A stretch of 64,000 nt of DNA from Halobacteriales archaeon QS_1_68_20 (GCA_003021085.1 PXRE01000039.1:1-64000); one strand, 5' to 3'. Numbered from the stretch's first letter, positions 34,312 to 43,976 are shown. Notes: generated from the sequence alone by a model not told the origin. Made by a program: numbers and translations.

Positions 34312-35544
34312 CTAACTCCCGTAGTACTCCCGGGCGAACGATGCCAGCATGGGGAGGTCGCTCAGGTGGAGCAGTTTGGCGATGGCGCGCTTGTTCCCCT
34401 GGTTGGCCTGCGCCAGCGTGTCCTGGTCCATGCGGTTCAGGTCCCGCATCAGGCGGTCGTACCGCTCGTTGGGGGCGTAGTACAGCAGGTGGGTCATCAG
34501 CAGGCGGGCGTCCATCTTCGGGGCGACCTGCTCGTGCCAGAGTTCGTCGTACACCGAGATGTTCTCCGCCGAGGTGTCCGGCTCGTCGGGCGTGAGGCAG
34601 TGATCGACCGTGATGGCGGCGGCCCGGGCGGACTTCATGCACTTGTGGATGCCCTCACCCCAGAGGGGGTCGATGGTCGGAACCGTGTCCCCGATGGCCA
34701 CGAAGTTGTCCGTGCTCAACCGGCCGGGCGGCTGGATGTGCGCGGACCCGCGGTGGACCTTCCCCTCCAGGCGCTCGGCGTCCTCGAACCGCGGGTCGGT
34801 CCCCAGCCAGTGGTCGAGGTAGCCGTCGATGGTCCGGTCGGCGGTGCTGTAGCGCTGGTAGCTCTCGTTCCGGATGTAACAGAGGCCGACCTTCGCCGTG
34901 TCCGCGCCCGTGTGAAAGATCCAGGCGTACCCACCGGGCGCGTACTCGTGGTCGAGCCGGAGCATCATCGCGTCGGTCAGGTCCGCGTAGTCCTTGTGGT
35001 CGACGTCGACGCCTTCGAACTCGTACTCGATGCCGATGGCCTGTTTCTGGCGCTGGAGGTCGCTGACGCCCAGCGCCTTCGCCAGCGGCGCGCTCGGTCC
35101 CGTGGCGTCGACGATCACGTCGCCGTAGACCGCCTGGTCGCCGTCGTACCGGACGCCGACGACCTCACCACCGTCCATCACAGGCTTCGAGACCCGTGCG
35201 TCGAACCGGTACTCCGCGCCCTTCTCGCGGCTATCGTCGACCAGGAACTGCTTGAAGTCCGCGAACTCCAGGACCGCCCCCGCCTGCTCCTGGACGACGT
35301 GCTCGTTGGGCGATTCGAGGACGACGCTGTCGGTGAAGTTCATCACGACGTCGTCGGGGACGTTGAACGACGCCATCATCGACGGGAAGGTCCCGCCCGT
35401 CGACTTGTTGCTCTGGCTGGGGAACTCCTCTTCGGGTTCGGTCTCCAGCACGACCACGTCGTAGTTGCGCGCGGCCAGGTCCCGCGCACACTGTGCCCCA
35501 GCAGGCCCGGCGCCGGCGATCACCACGTCGTACCGGTCGTCCAT
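34312..35544 (-). CDS. geranylgeranyl reductase-family FAD flavoprotein (copy 2)
   Basis: The 410-residue protein shares the whole architecture of copy 1: VVIAGAGPAGAQCARDLAAR at the N terminus, PGGYAWIFHTG near 215 and VAIGDTVPTIDPLWGEGIHK near 290. It is divergent from the P450 pair, about 256 bp apart. An exact inverted repeat ATTCAG-TGTTG-CTGAAT (35569-35585) lies just upstream of its start and could be an operator. Proximity suggests that the reductases and P450s act on the same isoprenoid-type compound; this is inference. Confidence 0.88.
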   Translation of the reverse strand: MDDRYDVVIAGAGPAGAQCARDLAARNYDVVVLETEPEEEFPSQSNKSTGGTFPSMMASFNVPDDVVMNFTDSVVLESPNEHVVQEQAGAVLEFADFKQFLVDDSREKGAEYRFDARVSKPVMDGGEVVGVRYDGDQAVYGDVIVDATGPSAPLAKALGVSDLQRQKQAIGIEYEFEGVDVDHKDYADLTDAMMLRLDHEYAPGGYAWIFHTGADTAKVGLCYIRNESYQRYSTADRTIDGYLDHWLGTDPRFEDAERLEGKVHRGSAHIQPPGRLSTDNFVAIGDTVPTIDPLWGEGIHKCMKSARAAAITVDHCLTPDEPDTSAENISVYDELWHEQVAPKMDARLLMTHLLYYAPNERYDRLMRDLNRMDQDTLAQANQGNKRAIAKLLHLSDLPMLASFAREYYGS

Positions 35545-35568
35545 ACCCCGAAGGTCAAACCTAACTGT

Positions 35569-35585
35569 ATTCAGTGTTGCTGAAT
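35569..35585. promoter_or_regulatory. inverted repeat upstream of reductase copy 2, possible operator
   Basis: Perfect 6-bp arms ATTCAG and CTGAAT around TGTTG, 25 bp before the reductase start codon on the minus strand. Related TTCAACA-type sequences precede the other three genes of the reductase/P450 cluster. No regulator gene is adjacent. Confidence 0.45.
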
Positions 35586-35800
35586 GCCATCAGCGGCCGC
35601 TCACGCGCTTTGCGTACGAGTGGCAACTCCGTCCATCCCAGTGCACTCTCCGACGTGACGCGTTCGTCGGAGAACCGCCGCCGCAAAGTTATATTCTAGT
35701 TGCTAGATCCGCAAATAACTGTTTAATGTCATCAATCATAAATTCAAAAACTGCTAAAAATTATAAGTACAGTTCTATATAATAAACTGGTGCAAGAGAC

Positions 35801-37023
35801 ATGAGTAACCAGAAATCGAAACCGCTCGGACAGTTCCCTGAAACGCTCCAGAGTCCGGCGGCGCAACTGGATCCGTTCGACTGGTACCGATCCCAGCGGG
35901 CGGCGGGGGGAGTCCGCTACGACGAAGACCGGGAGTGTTACGACGTCTTCGACTACGAGACGGTCAAGCGGGTGCTGGCCGACCACGACACCTTCTCCGC
36001 GGACCCGATGACCCATCCCGACAACACCAGGGACAACACCTCCAGCATCACCCGGTCGATGCTGTACCAGGACCCGCCGCGGCACACCGAACTCAGGGGG
36101 ACCGTCGAGGACTTCTTCCGGCCGGGGACGGTGGCCGAACTCGCCCCGGACATCGAACGACTGGCCGAGGACCTCCTCGACCGGGCCGTCGACGGTGCCG
36201 AGGGGCGGTTCGACCTCGTCGAGCGGTTCGCGTACCCGTTGCCCGTCACGGTCATCGCGGGGTTGCTCGGGGTGCCCCCGGAGGACCGCGACCAGTTCCG
36301 CGAGTGGACGATGAGTCTCGTCGGCACGTCGACGGGGAGCGGCGACGACGAGGACCGTGCCCAGAAGAAACTGGAGATCTACGCCGAACTGGAGTCGTAC
36401 TTCGAGGACCTGCTGGCGGCCCGGCGGGAGAACCCCAGGGACGACCTGCTGTCGCGGATCGCCCGCGCCGGCGAACTCACGGCGGACGAGATCTTCGGCT
36501 TCTGTCACCTCCTGCTGATCGCGGGCAACGTCACCACCACGAGTCTCATCGCCAACGCGGTGTGGACGCTGAGCGAGCACGACCACTTCCAGGCCCTGCA
36601 CGACGACGAGGAGGCCCTGCACGACGACGAGGAGGCCCTGGACCTGGCCATCGAGGAGGTCCTGCGGTACCGGACTCCCGTCCACGCGATGCAGCGCTGG
36701 ACCACCCAACCGGTCACGATCGGTGACTACGAGATTCCCGAACAGACGAGCGTGGTGGCGTGGCTCGGGGCGGCCAACCGCGACGAGGCGGTGTTCGAGG
36801 ACCCCGATAGCTTCGTGCCGGATCGCCAGCCCAACCGCCACGTCGCGTTCGGCCACGGCAGGCCAGGACGGCCCTACGGGCGTTGTTGGACCGCTTCGAG
36901 ACGCTCGACCCCGTGACCGAGGAAATTCAGCCCAGCGGTAGCATGCTGGTGTACGGTCCACGGTCGCTCCCCGTGCGATACGAGAAACGGGGGATCCTGA
37001 CCACCACCGAAGGTAATTCGTAA
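35801..37023 (+). pseudogene. cytochrome P450, copy 1, heme-ligand region deleted
   Basis: Reads as a P450 for about 350 residues (MSNQKSKPLGQFPETLQSPA to HVAFGHG), including the I-helix region [11 protein letters not shown] and the ExxR of IEEVLRYR. Compared with the intact copy downstream, about 37 bp are missing just after the GGCCACGGC of FGHG (near 36860), removing the HTCLG heme-binding cysteine and shifting frame. The homologous end ([20 protein letters not shown]) continues in another frame to a stop at 37021. It also has a 21-bp in-frame tandem duplication (ALHDDEEALHDDEEA). Inactive as written. Confidence 0.88.
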
Positions 37024-37092
37024 TTTTAGTATTTCAACAGTTTTATCACCAAATTATAAATTATATCGTGATCAATTTATCCGTCCGTACGG

Positions 37093-38304
37093 ATGAGCGA
37101 CCAGAAAGTCAGACCGATGGACGCGTTTCCCCGGCCGCTGCAGGACCCGGGGGCGCAACTGGATCCGTTCGACTGGTACCGGTCCCAGCGGGCGGCGGGG
37201 GGTGTCCGCTACGACGAATTCCGGGACTGCTACGACGTCTTCGACTACGAGACGGTCAAGCGGGTGCTGGCCGACCACGAAACGTTCTCGTCGAACAAAC
37301 TCACCAGTCCCGACTACACCGAGGAGACCACCACCGCTATCTCCCGGTCCATGCTCCACCGGGACCCACCCGAGCACACTGAACTCCGCGAGACCGTCGA
37401 GGACCTCTTCCGGCCGGGGACGGTGGCCGAACTCGCTCCAGACGTCGAGCAGATGGCCGAGGACTTCCTCGACCGGGCCGTCGCGGCGTCCGACGGGGAG
37501 TTCGACCTCGTGGAGTCGTTCGCGTATCCCCTGCCGGTGACGGTCATCGCGGGGTTGCTCGGGGTGCCCCCGGAGGACCGCGACCAGTTCCGCGAGTGGT
37601 CGACCACGGCCATCTCGTCGTCGGCTATGGGGCCGGACGACGGGGCCGACGTCCGCGAGGAGCTGTACGAGGTCCTCGCGGAGATGAGAACGTACTTCGA
37701 GGACCTGCTGGCGGCCCGCCGGGAGAACCCTACGAACGATCTACTGTCGCGCATCGCCGCGACGGGTGAACTGTCCGCCGAGCAGATGTTCGGCTTCGTC
37801 GTCCTCCTGCTGATCGCGGGCAACGTCACTACGACCAGCCTCGTCACCAACGCCGTGTGGACGTTCGGGGAACGGGACCTGTTCGACGACCTCCGGGGCG
37901 ACGAGGAGGCCCTGGACCTGGCCATCGAGGAGGTCCTGCGGTACCGCTCGCCGGTCCGGACCATGGAGCGGTGGACGACCGAGGCCGTGACCCTCGGCGA
38001 CCACGAGATTCCGGCGGGGTCGAGCGTGGTGGCCTGGCTCGGGGCGGCCAACCGCGACGAGGCGGTGTTCGAGGACCCCGATAGCTTCGTGCCGGATCGC
38101 CAGCCCAACCGCCACGTCGCGTTCGGCCACGGCGTCCACACCTGCCTGGGAGCGTCGCTGGCACGACTCGAAGCCAGGACCGCGCTCACGGCACTGCTGG
38201 ACCGCTTCGAGACCATCGATCCCGTGACCGAGGACCTGCCGCCGACGGGGAGCATGCTGGTGTACGGTCCACGGTCGCTAGCCGTGCAGTACGAGGTCCG
38301 GTAG
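37093..38304 (+). CDS. cytochrome P450, copy 2, intact
   Basis: The 403-residue soluble P450 has all key parts: I-helix [12 protein letters not shown] near 240, EEVLRYR (ExxR) near 279, the heme loop [20 protein letters not shown] near 345 with the cysteine ligand, and [15 protein letters not shown] at the end. It resembles bacterial class I P450s needing a separate ferredoxin. Upstream 37025-37092 is AT-rich with TATA-like TTATAAATTATA. It is a tandem paralogue of the broken copy upstream. Substrate unknown; terpenoid or prenyl compounds are plausible from the neighbouring reductases. Confidence 0.93.
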   Translation: MSDQKVRPMDAFPRPLQDPGAQLDPFDWYRSQRAAGGVRYDEFRDCYDVFDYETVKRVLADHETFSSNKLTSPDYTEETTTAISRSMLHRDPPEHTELRETVEDLFRPGTVAELAPDVEQMAEDFLDRAVAASDGEFDLVESFAYPLPVTVIAGLLGVPPEDRDQFREWSTTAISSSAMGPDDGADVREELYEVLAEMRTYFEDLLAARRENPTNDLLSRIAATGELSAEQMFGFVVLLLIAGNVTTTSLVTNAVWTFGERDLFDDLRGDEEALDLAIEEVLRYRSPVRTMERWTTEAVTLGDHEIPAGSSVVAWLGAANRDEAVFEDPDSFVPDRQPNRHVAFGHGVHTCLGASLARLEARTALTALLDRFETIDPVTEDLPPTGSMLVYGPRSLAVQYEVR

Positions 38305-38358
38305 CTGTCTCTTGCCGGGTTCCGAACCCCTATCCGTGGCAGGCGGCTACGCCTGCCC

Positions 38359-39189
38359 ATGAGCGAACAGTCGCCCGTAGTGACGGACTGCCCGCGAGCG
38401 AGCGGCATGCCGATGCTCGGCCTCGGCACCTGGCAGAACACCGACCCACAGCAGTGCGCCGAGAGCGTCCGGACCGCGCTGGAGACCGGCTACCGCCACG
38501 TCGACACCGCCCAGGCGTACGGCAACGAGGCCGCCGTGGGCGAGGGGATCGCCGCGGCGGACGTCGACCGCGAGGACGTCTTCCTGGCGACGAAGGTCTG
38601 GACGGACGAACTCGCCTACGAGGACGTCCTCTCCAGCGCCCGCGAGAGCCTCGACCGCCTCGGCGTCGACTACGTCGACCTGCTGTACGTCCACTGGCCC
38701 GCCGAGGCCTACGACCCCGAGGAAACCCTCCCGGCGTTCGACGAACTCGGCGACGAGGGCCTGATCGAGCACGTCGGCGTCAGCAACTTTCTCCCCGACC
38801 AACTGGACGAGGCCCGGGAGGTGCTGGATGCGCGCGTCTTCGCCAACCAGGTGGAACTGCACCCCCTGTTGCCCCGGGCGGAGATCAGGGAGTACTGCGC
38901 GTCGGCGGACGTCGAGGTCGTCGCCTACTCGCCGCTGGCCCGCGGCGAGGTGTTCGACGAACCGGTGATCGAAGAGATCGCCGACGCCCACGACGCGAGT
39001 CCGGCCCAGGTCAGCCTCGCGTGGCTCCGCGAGAAGGGCGTCACCGCCATCCCGAAGGCGACGGGCGCGGAGCACATCCGGGACAACTGGCGGTCGCTGT
39101 CGCTGTCGCTTTCCGACGAGGAGGTCGAACGGATCGACGGGATCGACCGCCGGAACCGGCTGGTCGACCCCGGGTTCGCGCCCTGGTAA
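38359..39189 (+). CDS. aldo/keto reductase
   Basis: The 276-residue TIM-barrel enzyme has the family signature GYRHVDTAQAYGNEAAVGEG (catalytic Asp and Tyr) near residue 45, the Lys in FLATKVW near 79, and the catalytic His in LYVHWP near 112. The cofactor-binding end is KATGAEHIRDNWRSLS. It reduces aldehydes or ketones with NADPH. It lies 54 bp after the P450 on the same strand and may belong to that unit. Confidence 0.93.
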   Translation: MSEQSPVVTDCPRASGMPMLGLGTWQNTDPQQCAESVRTALETGYRHVDTAQAYGNEAAVGEGIAAADVDREDVFLATKVWTDELAYEDVLSSARESLDRLGVDYVDLLYVHWPAEAYDPEETLPAFDELGDEGLIEHVGVSNFLPDQLDEAREVLDARVFANQVELHPLLPRAEIREYCASADVEVVAYSPLARGEVFDEPVIEEIADAHDASPAQVSLAWLREKGVTAIPKATGAEHIRDNWRSLSLSLSDEEVERIDGIDRRNRLVDPGFAPW

Positions 39190-39269
39190 CCCCGGCTTCT
39201 CGCCACCCGGACGTCCGGTAACGCCGACCTTCGGAACGTTCAAAGGCTACGCGGCCTCACTAGTGATCG

Positions 39270-40013
39270 ATGGGGGCCACCCGCGACGACCGGAGTCTGG
39301 TCGGCGATCTCTTCGTCGACCTCAAGCGATTCCACGAACACTGGATGGGTCTGGTCTATCCGCGCCAGGTCGGTGCCGAGGGGACCGTCCTGGGGAAGTG
39401 GAAGCCGACCACGACCCGCGGCATCTACGCCTACCGCCTGTGGGGACTCCTCGGAGCGCTCGTGGTAGCGCTGACGTACCCGCTGGTGTTGCTCGGCGTC
39501 GTCGTCCGCTTCCAGGTCAGGCGGATCGACGCCGGGGCGACCCGGATCGGCTTGTTGGGCGTCGTCCTGCTGTCGGTGCTGGCCTGGGGCGGCCTGGCGT
39601 TGCTCGCGCGCGCGAGATTCCCGTTCGAGGGTTTCCTCGCGGTCGTGGCCGCCGGGGGCGTCGCCACCGCGTCGGCCGTCCTGGCGGTCCTGTTCGCCCG
39701 GATCGACGGTCGGTTCACCACCGTCGTCCTCGCGTACCCGTTCGGGGTGACGGCGGTGTTCCTGCCACCGGTGGCCGCGGCGCTGTACTCGCCGACGCTG
39801 GCGAACGTCGTCTTCCCCAGTAGCGAGTCGCTGGCCATCTGGATCCTCTCGAACGTGTTCGAACCCCTCGGGGTGCGCGAGGCCATCCATGCGTACTTCG
39901 AGCTCGTGGGCTACGCCTACGTCCTCATGTGGTTCGCCATCGCCGTCCCGGTCGGGTGGACCCTCGGCGTCCTCGTGACGCTGGCCGACGTGGTCCGGCC
40001 GACGGGTAACTGA
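39270..40013 (+). CDS. multi-spanning membrane protein (possibly Yip1-like)
   Basis: The 247-residue protein has a soluble N terminus (about 50 residues, FVDLKRFHEHWMGLVYPRQV) and about six transmembrane helices. The layout of an N-terminal amphipathic stretch and a membrane bundle recalls archaeal Yip1-domain proteins, but I see no decisive motif. It is followed by the repeat region, so it probably ends the transcript. Confidence 0.7.
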   Translation: MGATRDDRSLVGDLFVDLKRFHEHWMGLVYPRQVGAEGTVLGKWKPTTTRGIYAYRLWGLLGALVVALTYPLVLLGVVVRFQVRRIDAGATRIGLLGVVLLSVLAWGGLALLARARFPFEGFLAVVAAGGVATASAVLAVLFARIDGRFTTVVLAYPFGVTAVFLPPVAAALYSPTLANVVFPSSESLAIWILSNVFEPLGVREAIHAYFELVGYAYVLMWFAIAVPVGWTLGVLVTLADVVRPTGN

Positions 40014-40070
40014 GGACCACCGGGCGCCCTTTCGACCGAACGTTCATCGATGGCTCCGGACCAGTTACGC

Positions 40071-40322
40071 GATGGTGGCCGGCACGGCCGCATTCCGAGG
40101 TGGCCGGCACGTCCGGACTCGAAGGTGTCCTGCACAACTGCACTCGGAGGTGTCCGGCACCTCCAGCGTGGGCGGGACTGCAAGGGGCCGCGCGCTCGAC
40201 CCCGCCCGGACGACGTAAGCACCGCAATGAAGGAGCGAGCGAAGCGAGCGACTGAATGAGGCGCGCAGCGAGGGTCCGGCGAGTGCAACGAGCGGGACGC
40301 GGCGAGAGGGCTTTCGAGGTGG
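40071..40322. repeat. dispersed GC-rich repeat, copy 2, with tandem leader
   Basis: The stretch 40140-40322 matches copy 1 at 33890-34046. In front of it, the phrase GGTGGCCGGCAC or close variants recurs about every 25-30 bp (40074, 40099, 40124, 40149), often preceded by GCATTCGGAG or a variant. Copy 2 is somewhat longer (for example GAGCGAGCGAAGCGAGCGAC instead of GAGCGAAGCGAC). The 392-bp gap between flanking genes holds no coding sequence. Confidence 0.75.
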
Positions 40323-40405
40323 TCTTAACGGAGTGTCCGACTAACAAGAATCTCCTCTCGACCGCAACCGAAACCGCTACCCGCGGCCGCTCACAATCGA
40401 CGCGC

Positions 40406-40591
40406 ATGGAGTTCGACACGACGGTCACTGCGGTCGGCTTCCTCGTCCTGCTCGCCGTGTTGCTCGGCGGGACGTTCACCAGTCCGATGAGCCAGGGGAC
40501 GAAGATGATGGTCGCCGGCGGACAGGTGCTGTTCCTGGCGCTTGCGCTACTGCTGGGCGTCAAACACGGCCAGTACCGGGCGACGCACTGA
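40406..40591 (+). CDS. small two-helix membrane protein
   Basis: The 61-residue protein (MEFDTTVTAVGFLVLLAVLL) has two hydrophobic helices (about 6-24 and 36-52) with a short polar loop MSQGTK between them. The start is the only ATG fitting the membrane topology. Function unknown. Confidence 0.68.
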   Translation: MEFDTTVTAVGFLVLLAVLLGGTFTSPMSQGTKMMVAGGQVLFLALALLLGVKHGQYRATH

Positions 40592-40655
40592 AGCCGATCC
40601 GCACCCCCCCGGAACCGCTCGACTACCTCGCGTGGTCGGTCGGTCGACGAAGGGG

Positions 40656-40930
40656 TCAGTCGGCCACTGCGACGGCCTTCTCGCGGCGGCCGTCGTCCGG
40701 CGAGTCACGGCGGGCCAGTTCGTCCAGTTTGTCCTGCACTGAGACGTGCCCTTCTCGGACGTCGCGTCCTCGGGGGCCACCGGCACGTGTCCGTCGGTCA
40801 TCCGTACCTCGTAGTCCTCGACGACGCCGCGGTCGGCCAGCGTCTCCAGATCGTCGACGAACGTGCCGTCCCGACCGACCGCCCACGACGAGACCGACCG
40901 GAGCCAGCGTTCGACGCGCTCGCGGGGCAT
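40656..40930 (-). pseudogene. small helix-turn-helix-like protein gene, frameshifted
   Basis: The N-terminal part (MPRERVERWLRSVSSWAVGR to VPVAPEDAT) and the C-terminal part (VREGHVSVQDKLDELARRDS to AVAVAD) lie in different frames that join near 40755. The N terminus, with FVDDLETLADRGVVEDYEVR, looks like a winged-helix segment seen in short haloarchaeal proteins. One indel separates the parts; a sequencing error is equally possible. Confidence 0.6.
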
Positions 40931-41025
40931 ACGAGGTACCTCCCGCCCAGAACAGCTGAACGGAACGCTTCTTCCCGCCCAGAACAGTTGAACGGAACGC
41001 TTCGTTTCGAAACGTAACGACCGAC

Positions 41026-41997
41026 TTACATGTAGCCCAGGTCCCGCAGGCGCTCCATCAGGTCCTCCTTGTCCTGGGCGCGGCCGGCGCGCTCGGTCGT
41101 GTTCTCGAGGTCCTGCAGCCAGGCGGGGTCCTCGGCGGACTTGTCGGTCGAGACCTCCGACCCGAGCGAGCGGAAGCCCTCGAAGTACTTCGGCGAGATG
41201 GGGATGTCCTCGTGGGTGAGGTCGTTCGGCAGGTCGTCGTAGTCCTGGGGGACGTAGCCGTCGTCGGGGAACCCTTCGACGGTGTCGGGGACGACGTAGT
41301 ACCAGAAGGCGTCCCAGACGTCGGCCTCCTCGAACTGGAGGATGGGCTGGACGCGGTCGTGGGGCGGGTAGATGTCGGGGTCGTGCCGGGGGGAGACGAA
41401 CGTCTCGTCGGCGCGGGCCTCCTGCTCGTCCCAGCGGACGCCGGAGATGACGCCGTCGATGTCGTGCTCCTCGAGGGCGTCGTTCAGCGCGACGGTCTTC
41501 AGCAGGTGGTTGCCGACGTAGGTGTCCAGCAGGAACGGGAAGGTGTCTTCCTCGTACTCCAGGATCTCACGGACGTGGTGCTGGTTGTGCTCGCTCAGGC
41601 CCTCGACCGGGATGTCGTCGCCGGGCGTCAGGTCGTGTTCCTCGACGTAGTCGCCGACGTCCTCGTTGCGGGCGAAGATGACCTCCAGGTCCCACTCTTC
41701 GGCCCAGCGGTCGACGAAGTCCATCAGTTCGTCGAAGTGCTGGAAGTGGTCGATGAACACCGTCGGCGGCAGGTCGTAGCCGTGCTGTTCGGCCACCTCC
41801 TTGACGAAGTACAGCGTCAGCGTCGAGTCCTTCCCGCCGGTCCACATGATGGCGGGGTTCTCGTACTTCTCGAGGCCCTCCCTGGTCACCTCGATGGCCT
41901 TCTCGATCTTGTGCTCGAGACTCGGGTACTCGTCGGGCTGCTCGCCCTCGCCGTCGGTGTAGTCGACGTCGACGTAGTCGGGGAACTCCTCGGGCAT
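41026..41997 (-). CDS. PAPS reductase-family PP-loop protein
   Basis: The 323-residue protein has the PP-loop ATP-pyrophosphatase motif WTGGKDSTLTLYFVKEVAEQ near residue 52, followed by TVFIDHFQHFDELMDFVDRW, typical of the phosphoadenosine phosphosulfate reductase / sulfate adenylyltransferase small subunit family. A later segment SGVRWDEQEARADETF also fits. No other sulfate assimilation gene is adjacent, so substrate (PAPS, APS or a thiolation target) is open. Length is usual for haloarchaeal members. Confidence 0.88.
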   Translation of the reverse strand: MPEEFPDYVDVDYTDGEGEQPDEYPSLEHKIEKAIEVTREGLEKYENPAIMWTGGKDSTLTLYFVKEVAEQHGYDLPPTVFIDHFQHFDELMDFVDRWAEEWDLEVIFARNEDVGDYVEEHDLTPGDDIPVEGLSEHNQHHVREILEYEEDTFPFLLDTYVGNHLLKTVALNDALEEHDIDGVISGVRWDEQEARADETFVSPRHDPDIYPPHDRVQPILQFEEADVWDAFWYYVVPDTVEGFPDDGYVPQDYDDLPNDLTHEDIPISPKYFEGFRSLGSEVSTDKSAEDPAWLQDLENTTERAGRAQDKEDLMERLRDLGYM

Positions 41998-42155
41998 CGT
42001 AATTAGATATAATTAGGGACGCTAAAAGGTCTTGTGTCTCCCGGTCACCGGCCGGCTTTTCGGCCGTGCGTGCCAATACCGTGTATGGTTCGCGGCCCGT
42101 CGCGCACCTCCGGGTGGGCGGCGAACGGTCCGGGTCGGCCGTGGAGGTGGCGGTG

Positions 42156-43349
42156 ATGGCCGTCGCGTTCTGGGCGCTGGTCGTGCTCGCCACGGTCGCT
42201 AGCCTGTTCATGGCGTGGGCGCTGGGTGCGAACAGCAACTCCCCACCGTTCGCGCCCGCCATCGGCGCCAACGCCGTTTCGACGATGCGAGCGGCCTTCC
42301 TCGTCGGCGTCCTCGCGGTGCTGGGGGCGATGACCCAGGGCGGGGCCATCTCCGAGACCATCGGCGCGGACCTCGTCGGCGGCGTCAGCATCACGCCGCT
42401 GGCCGCGACGGTCGGCCTACTCACCGCGGCCGGGTTCATGGCCTTGGGCGTCTACTCGGGCTACCCCGTCCCGGCGGCGTTCGCCACGACCGGGGCCATG
42501 GTCGGCGTCGGCCTCTTGCTGGGGGGCGCTCCCGCCTTCGACACCTACCAGCGCATCGGCACCTTCTGGTTGCTCGTCCCGCCGATGTCCGGCGGGATGG
42601 CGTACCTCACCGCGAAACTCCTTCGCCACGAGGACGTCCCCGAACCGGTCGGGGTACCCCTCCTGGCGGGCGTCGTCGCCGGCGTCGTTGCCAACGTCCA
42701 GCTCGGGGTGATCCCCTCGCCGCCCGACCAGCCCCAGAGTTCGGTCGCCGGGTTCGTCTCCCGGGTCGTCGACGCCCCGGCCCCACTCGGCGTCGACGTC
42801 GCCGTCGTCGCCGTCTCGCTGGCGTTCGCCGCCGTGGGGTTCCTCGTCATCCGCAGGCGGACGCTGGACTCCGCCGACCGCGGCATCCGGACGTTCCTGC
42901 TGGTGCTGGGCAGCATCGTCGCGTTCTCCAGCGGCGGGAGCCAGGTGGGACTGGCGACCGGCCCGCTGGAGAACCGCTACGGCGTCGAACTGGGGGTCCC
43001 GGGCATCTTCCCGCTGTCGCTGGGCGCCGCCGGCATCCTCGCGGGGGCCTGGATGGACGCACCGCGGTTGCTCCAGGGCACCTCCCGGGAGTACGCCCAA
43101 CTCGGCCTCCGGCGGTCCATCGCGGCGCTGGTCCCCCGGTTCGTCATCGCGCAACTGGCCATCGCGCTCGGCATCCCCATCTCGTTCAACAACATCGTCA
43201 TCTCCGGGTCATCGGCGGCGGGCGCGGCCGGCGTCTCCCGGCGGAAGATTGGGGTCACCGTCGGGTTCTGGCTTCTCACACTGGTCTCGTCGCTGGCGGT
43301 CGGCTACGGCCCCTACCTGGCGCTGTCGACGGTGCTGGGGACGGCCTGA
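42156..43349 (+). CDS. inorganic phosphate transporter (PiT family)
   Basis: The 397-residue permease has about ten transmembrane helices and the duplicated PiT signature: GANSNSPPFAPAIGANAVST near residue 25 and FNNIVISGSSAAGAAGVSRR near 345. PiT proteins import phosphate with a cation. The usual GAND is GANS in the first repeat. Start 42156 gives a normal first helix; GTG at 42141 or 42066 are alternatives. A universal stress protein gene converges on it. Confidence 0.9.
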   Translation: MAVAFWALVVLATVASLFMAWALGANSNSPPFAPAIGANAVSTMRAAFLVGVLAVLGAMTQGGAISETIGADLVGGVSITPLAATVGLLTAAGFMALGVYSGYPVPAAFATTGAMVGVGLLLGGAPAFDTYQRIGTFWLLVPPMSGGMAYLTAKLLRHEDVPEPVGVPLLAGVVAGVVANVQLGVIPSPPDQPQSSVAGFVSRVVDAPAPLGVDVAVVAVSLAFAAVGFLVIRRRTLDSADRGIRTFLLVLGSIVAFSSGGSQVGLATGPLENRYGVELGVPGIFPLSLGAAGILAGAWMDAPRLLQGTSREYAQLGLRRSIAALVPRFVIAQLAIALGIPISFNNIVISGSSAAGAAGVSRRKIGVTVGFWLLTLVSSLAVGYGPYLALSTVLGTA

Positions 43350-43385
43350 TGCGGGGAGCACCCCACGGTCCCCTTCGCCGGGGTG

Positions 43386-43817
43386 TTACCGCACGACGGT
43401 CACGGAGACGGGTGCCTCCGAGACCACCTTCGTCGCCACGGTCCCCAGCAGGCGCCGGACGACGTCGTGACGGTCCTCGCCGTGGCTTCCCATCACGACG
43501 TGGTCGACGTCGCCCTCGCGGACGTACTCGAGGACGGTCTCGGTCGGGTCGCCGGTCTCGACGGCCGTCTCGACCGTCCGCCCGCTGGCTTCCGCCCGGC
43601 GCCGGGCGTCCTCGACGACCTGCTCTGCCCGTAGTCGGGCGGCGTCCAGTCGCGAGTCGTCGACCTCCAGCAGGCCGCCCTCGCTCATCCCCGCGTCCAG
43701 CGGCGTCACGACGTTCAGCACCGTGATCCGGCAGTCGAACGTCTCGACGGCGTGGTCCAGGGCCTCGTCAGCCAGCGGCGACCCGTCGAAGGGGACCAGG
43801 ACGCGCGTCGGTGCCAC
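43386..43817 (-). CDS. universal stress protein (UspA family)
   Basis: The 143-residue protein begins MAPTRVLVPFDGSPLADEAL and has the ATP-binding signature VVMGSHGEDRHDVVRRLLGT (Gx2Gx9G type) near residue 108, ending SVTVVR. A single Usp domain that likely dimerises and binds ATP. It converges with the phosphate transporter, a neighbour pairing that may be incidental. Confidence 0.92.
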   Translation of the reverse strand: MAPTRVLVPFDGSPLADEALDHAVETFDCRITVLNVVTPLDAGMSEGGLLEVDDSRLDAARLRAEQVVEDARRRAEASGRTVETAVETGDPTETVLEYVREGDVDHVVMGSHGEDRHDVVRRLLGTVATKVVSEAPVSVTVVR

Positions 43818-43976
43818 ATCCGACGTTGGCGGGTCGGGGCCATGTATCCCACGCCGCGCCGCCGATCCGGATCGGTCTCGCCCGGAAGCCGCGGATTGTT
43901 CGGGAGTGGGTGTGGCGGTCGGAGCCAGTCACGTCCCCTGGCCGGGTTCCTCCTCGATGGCTTTCTCCTCGACCAG

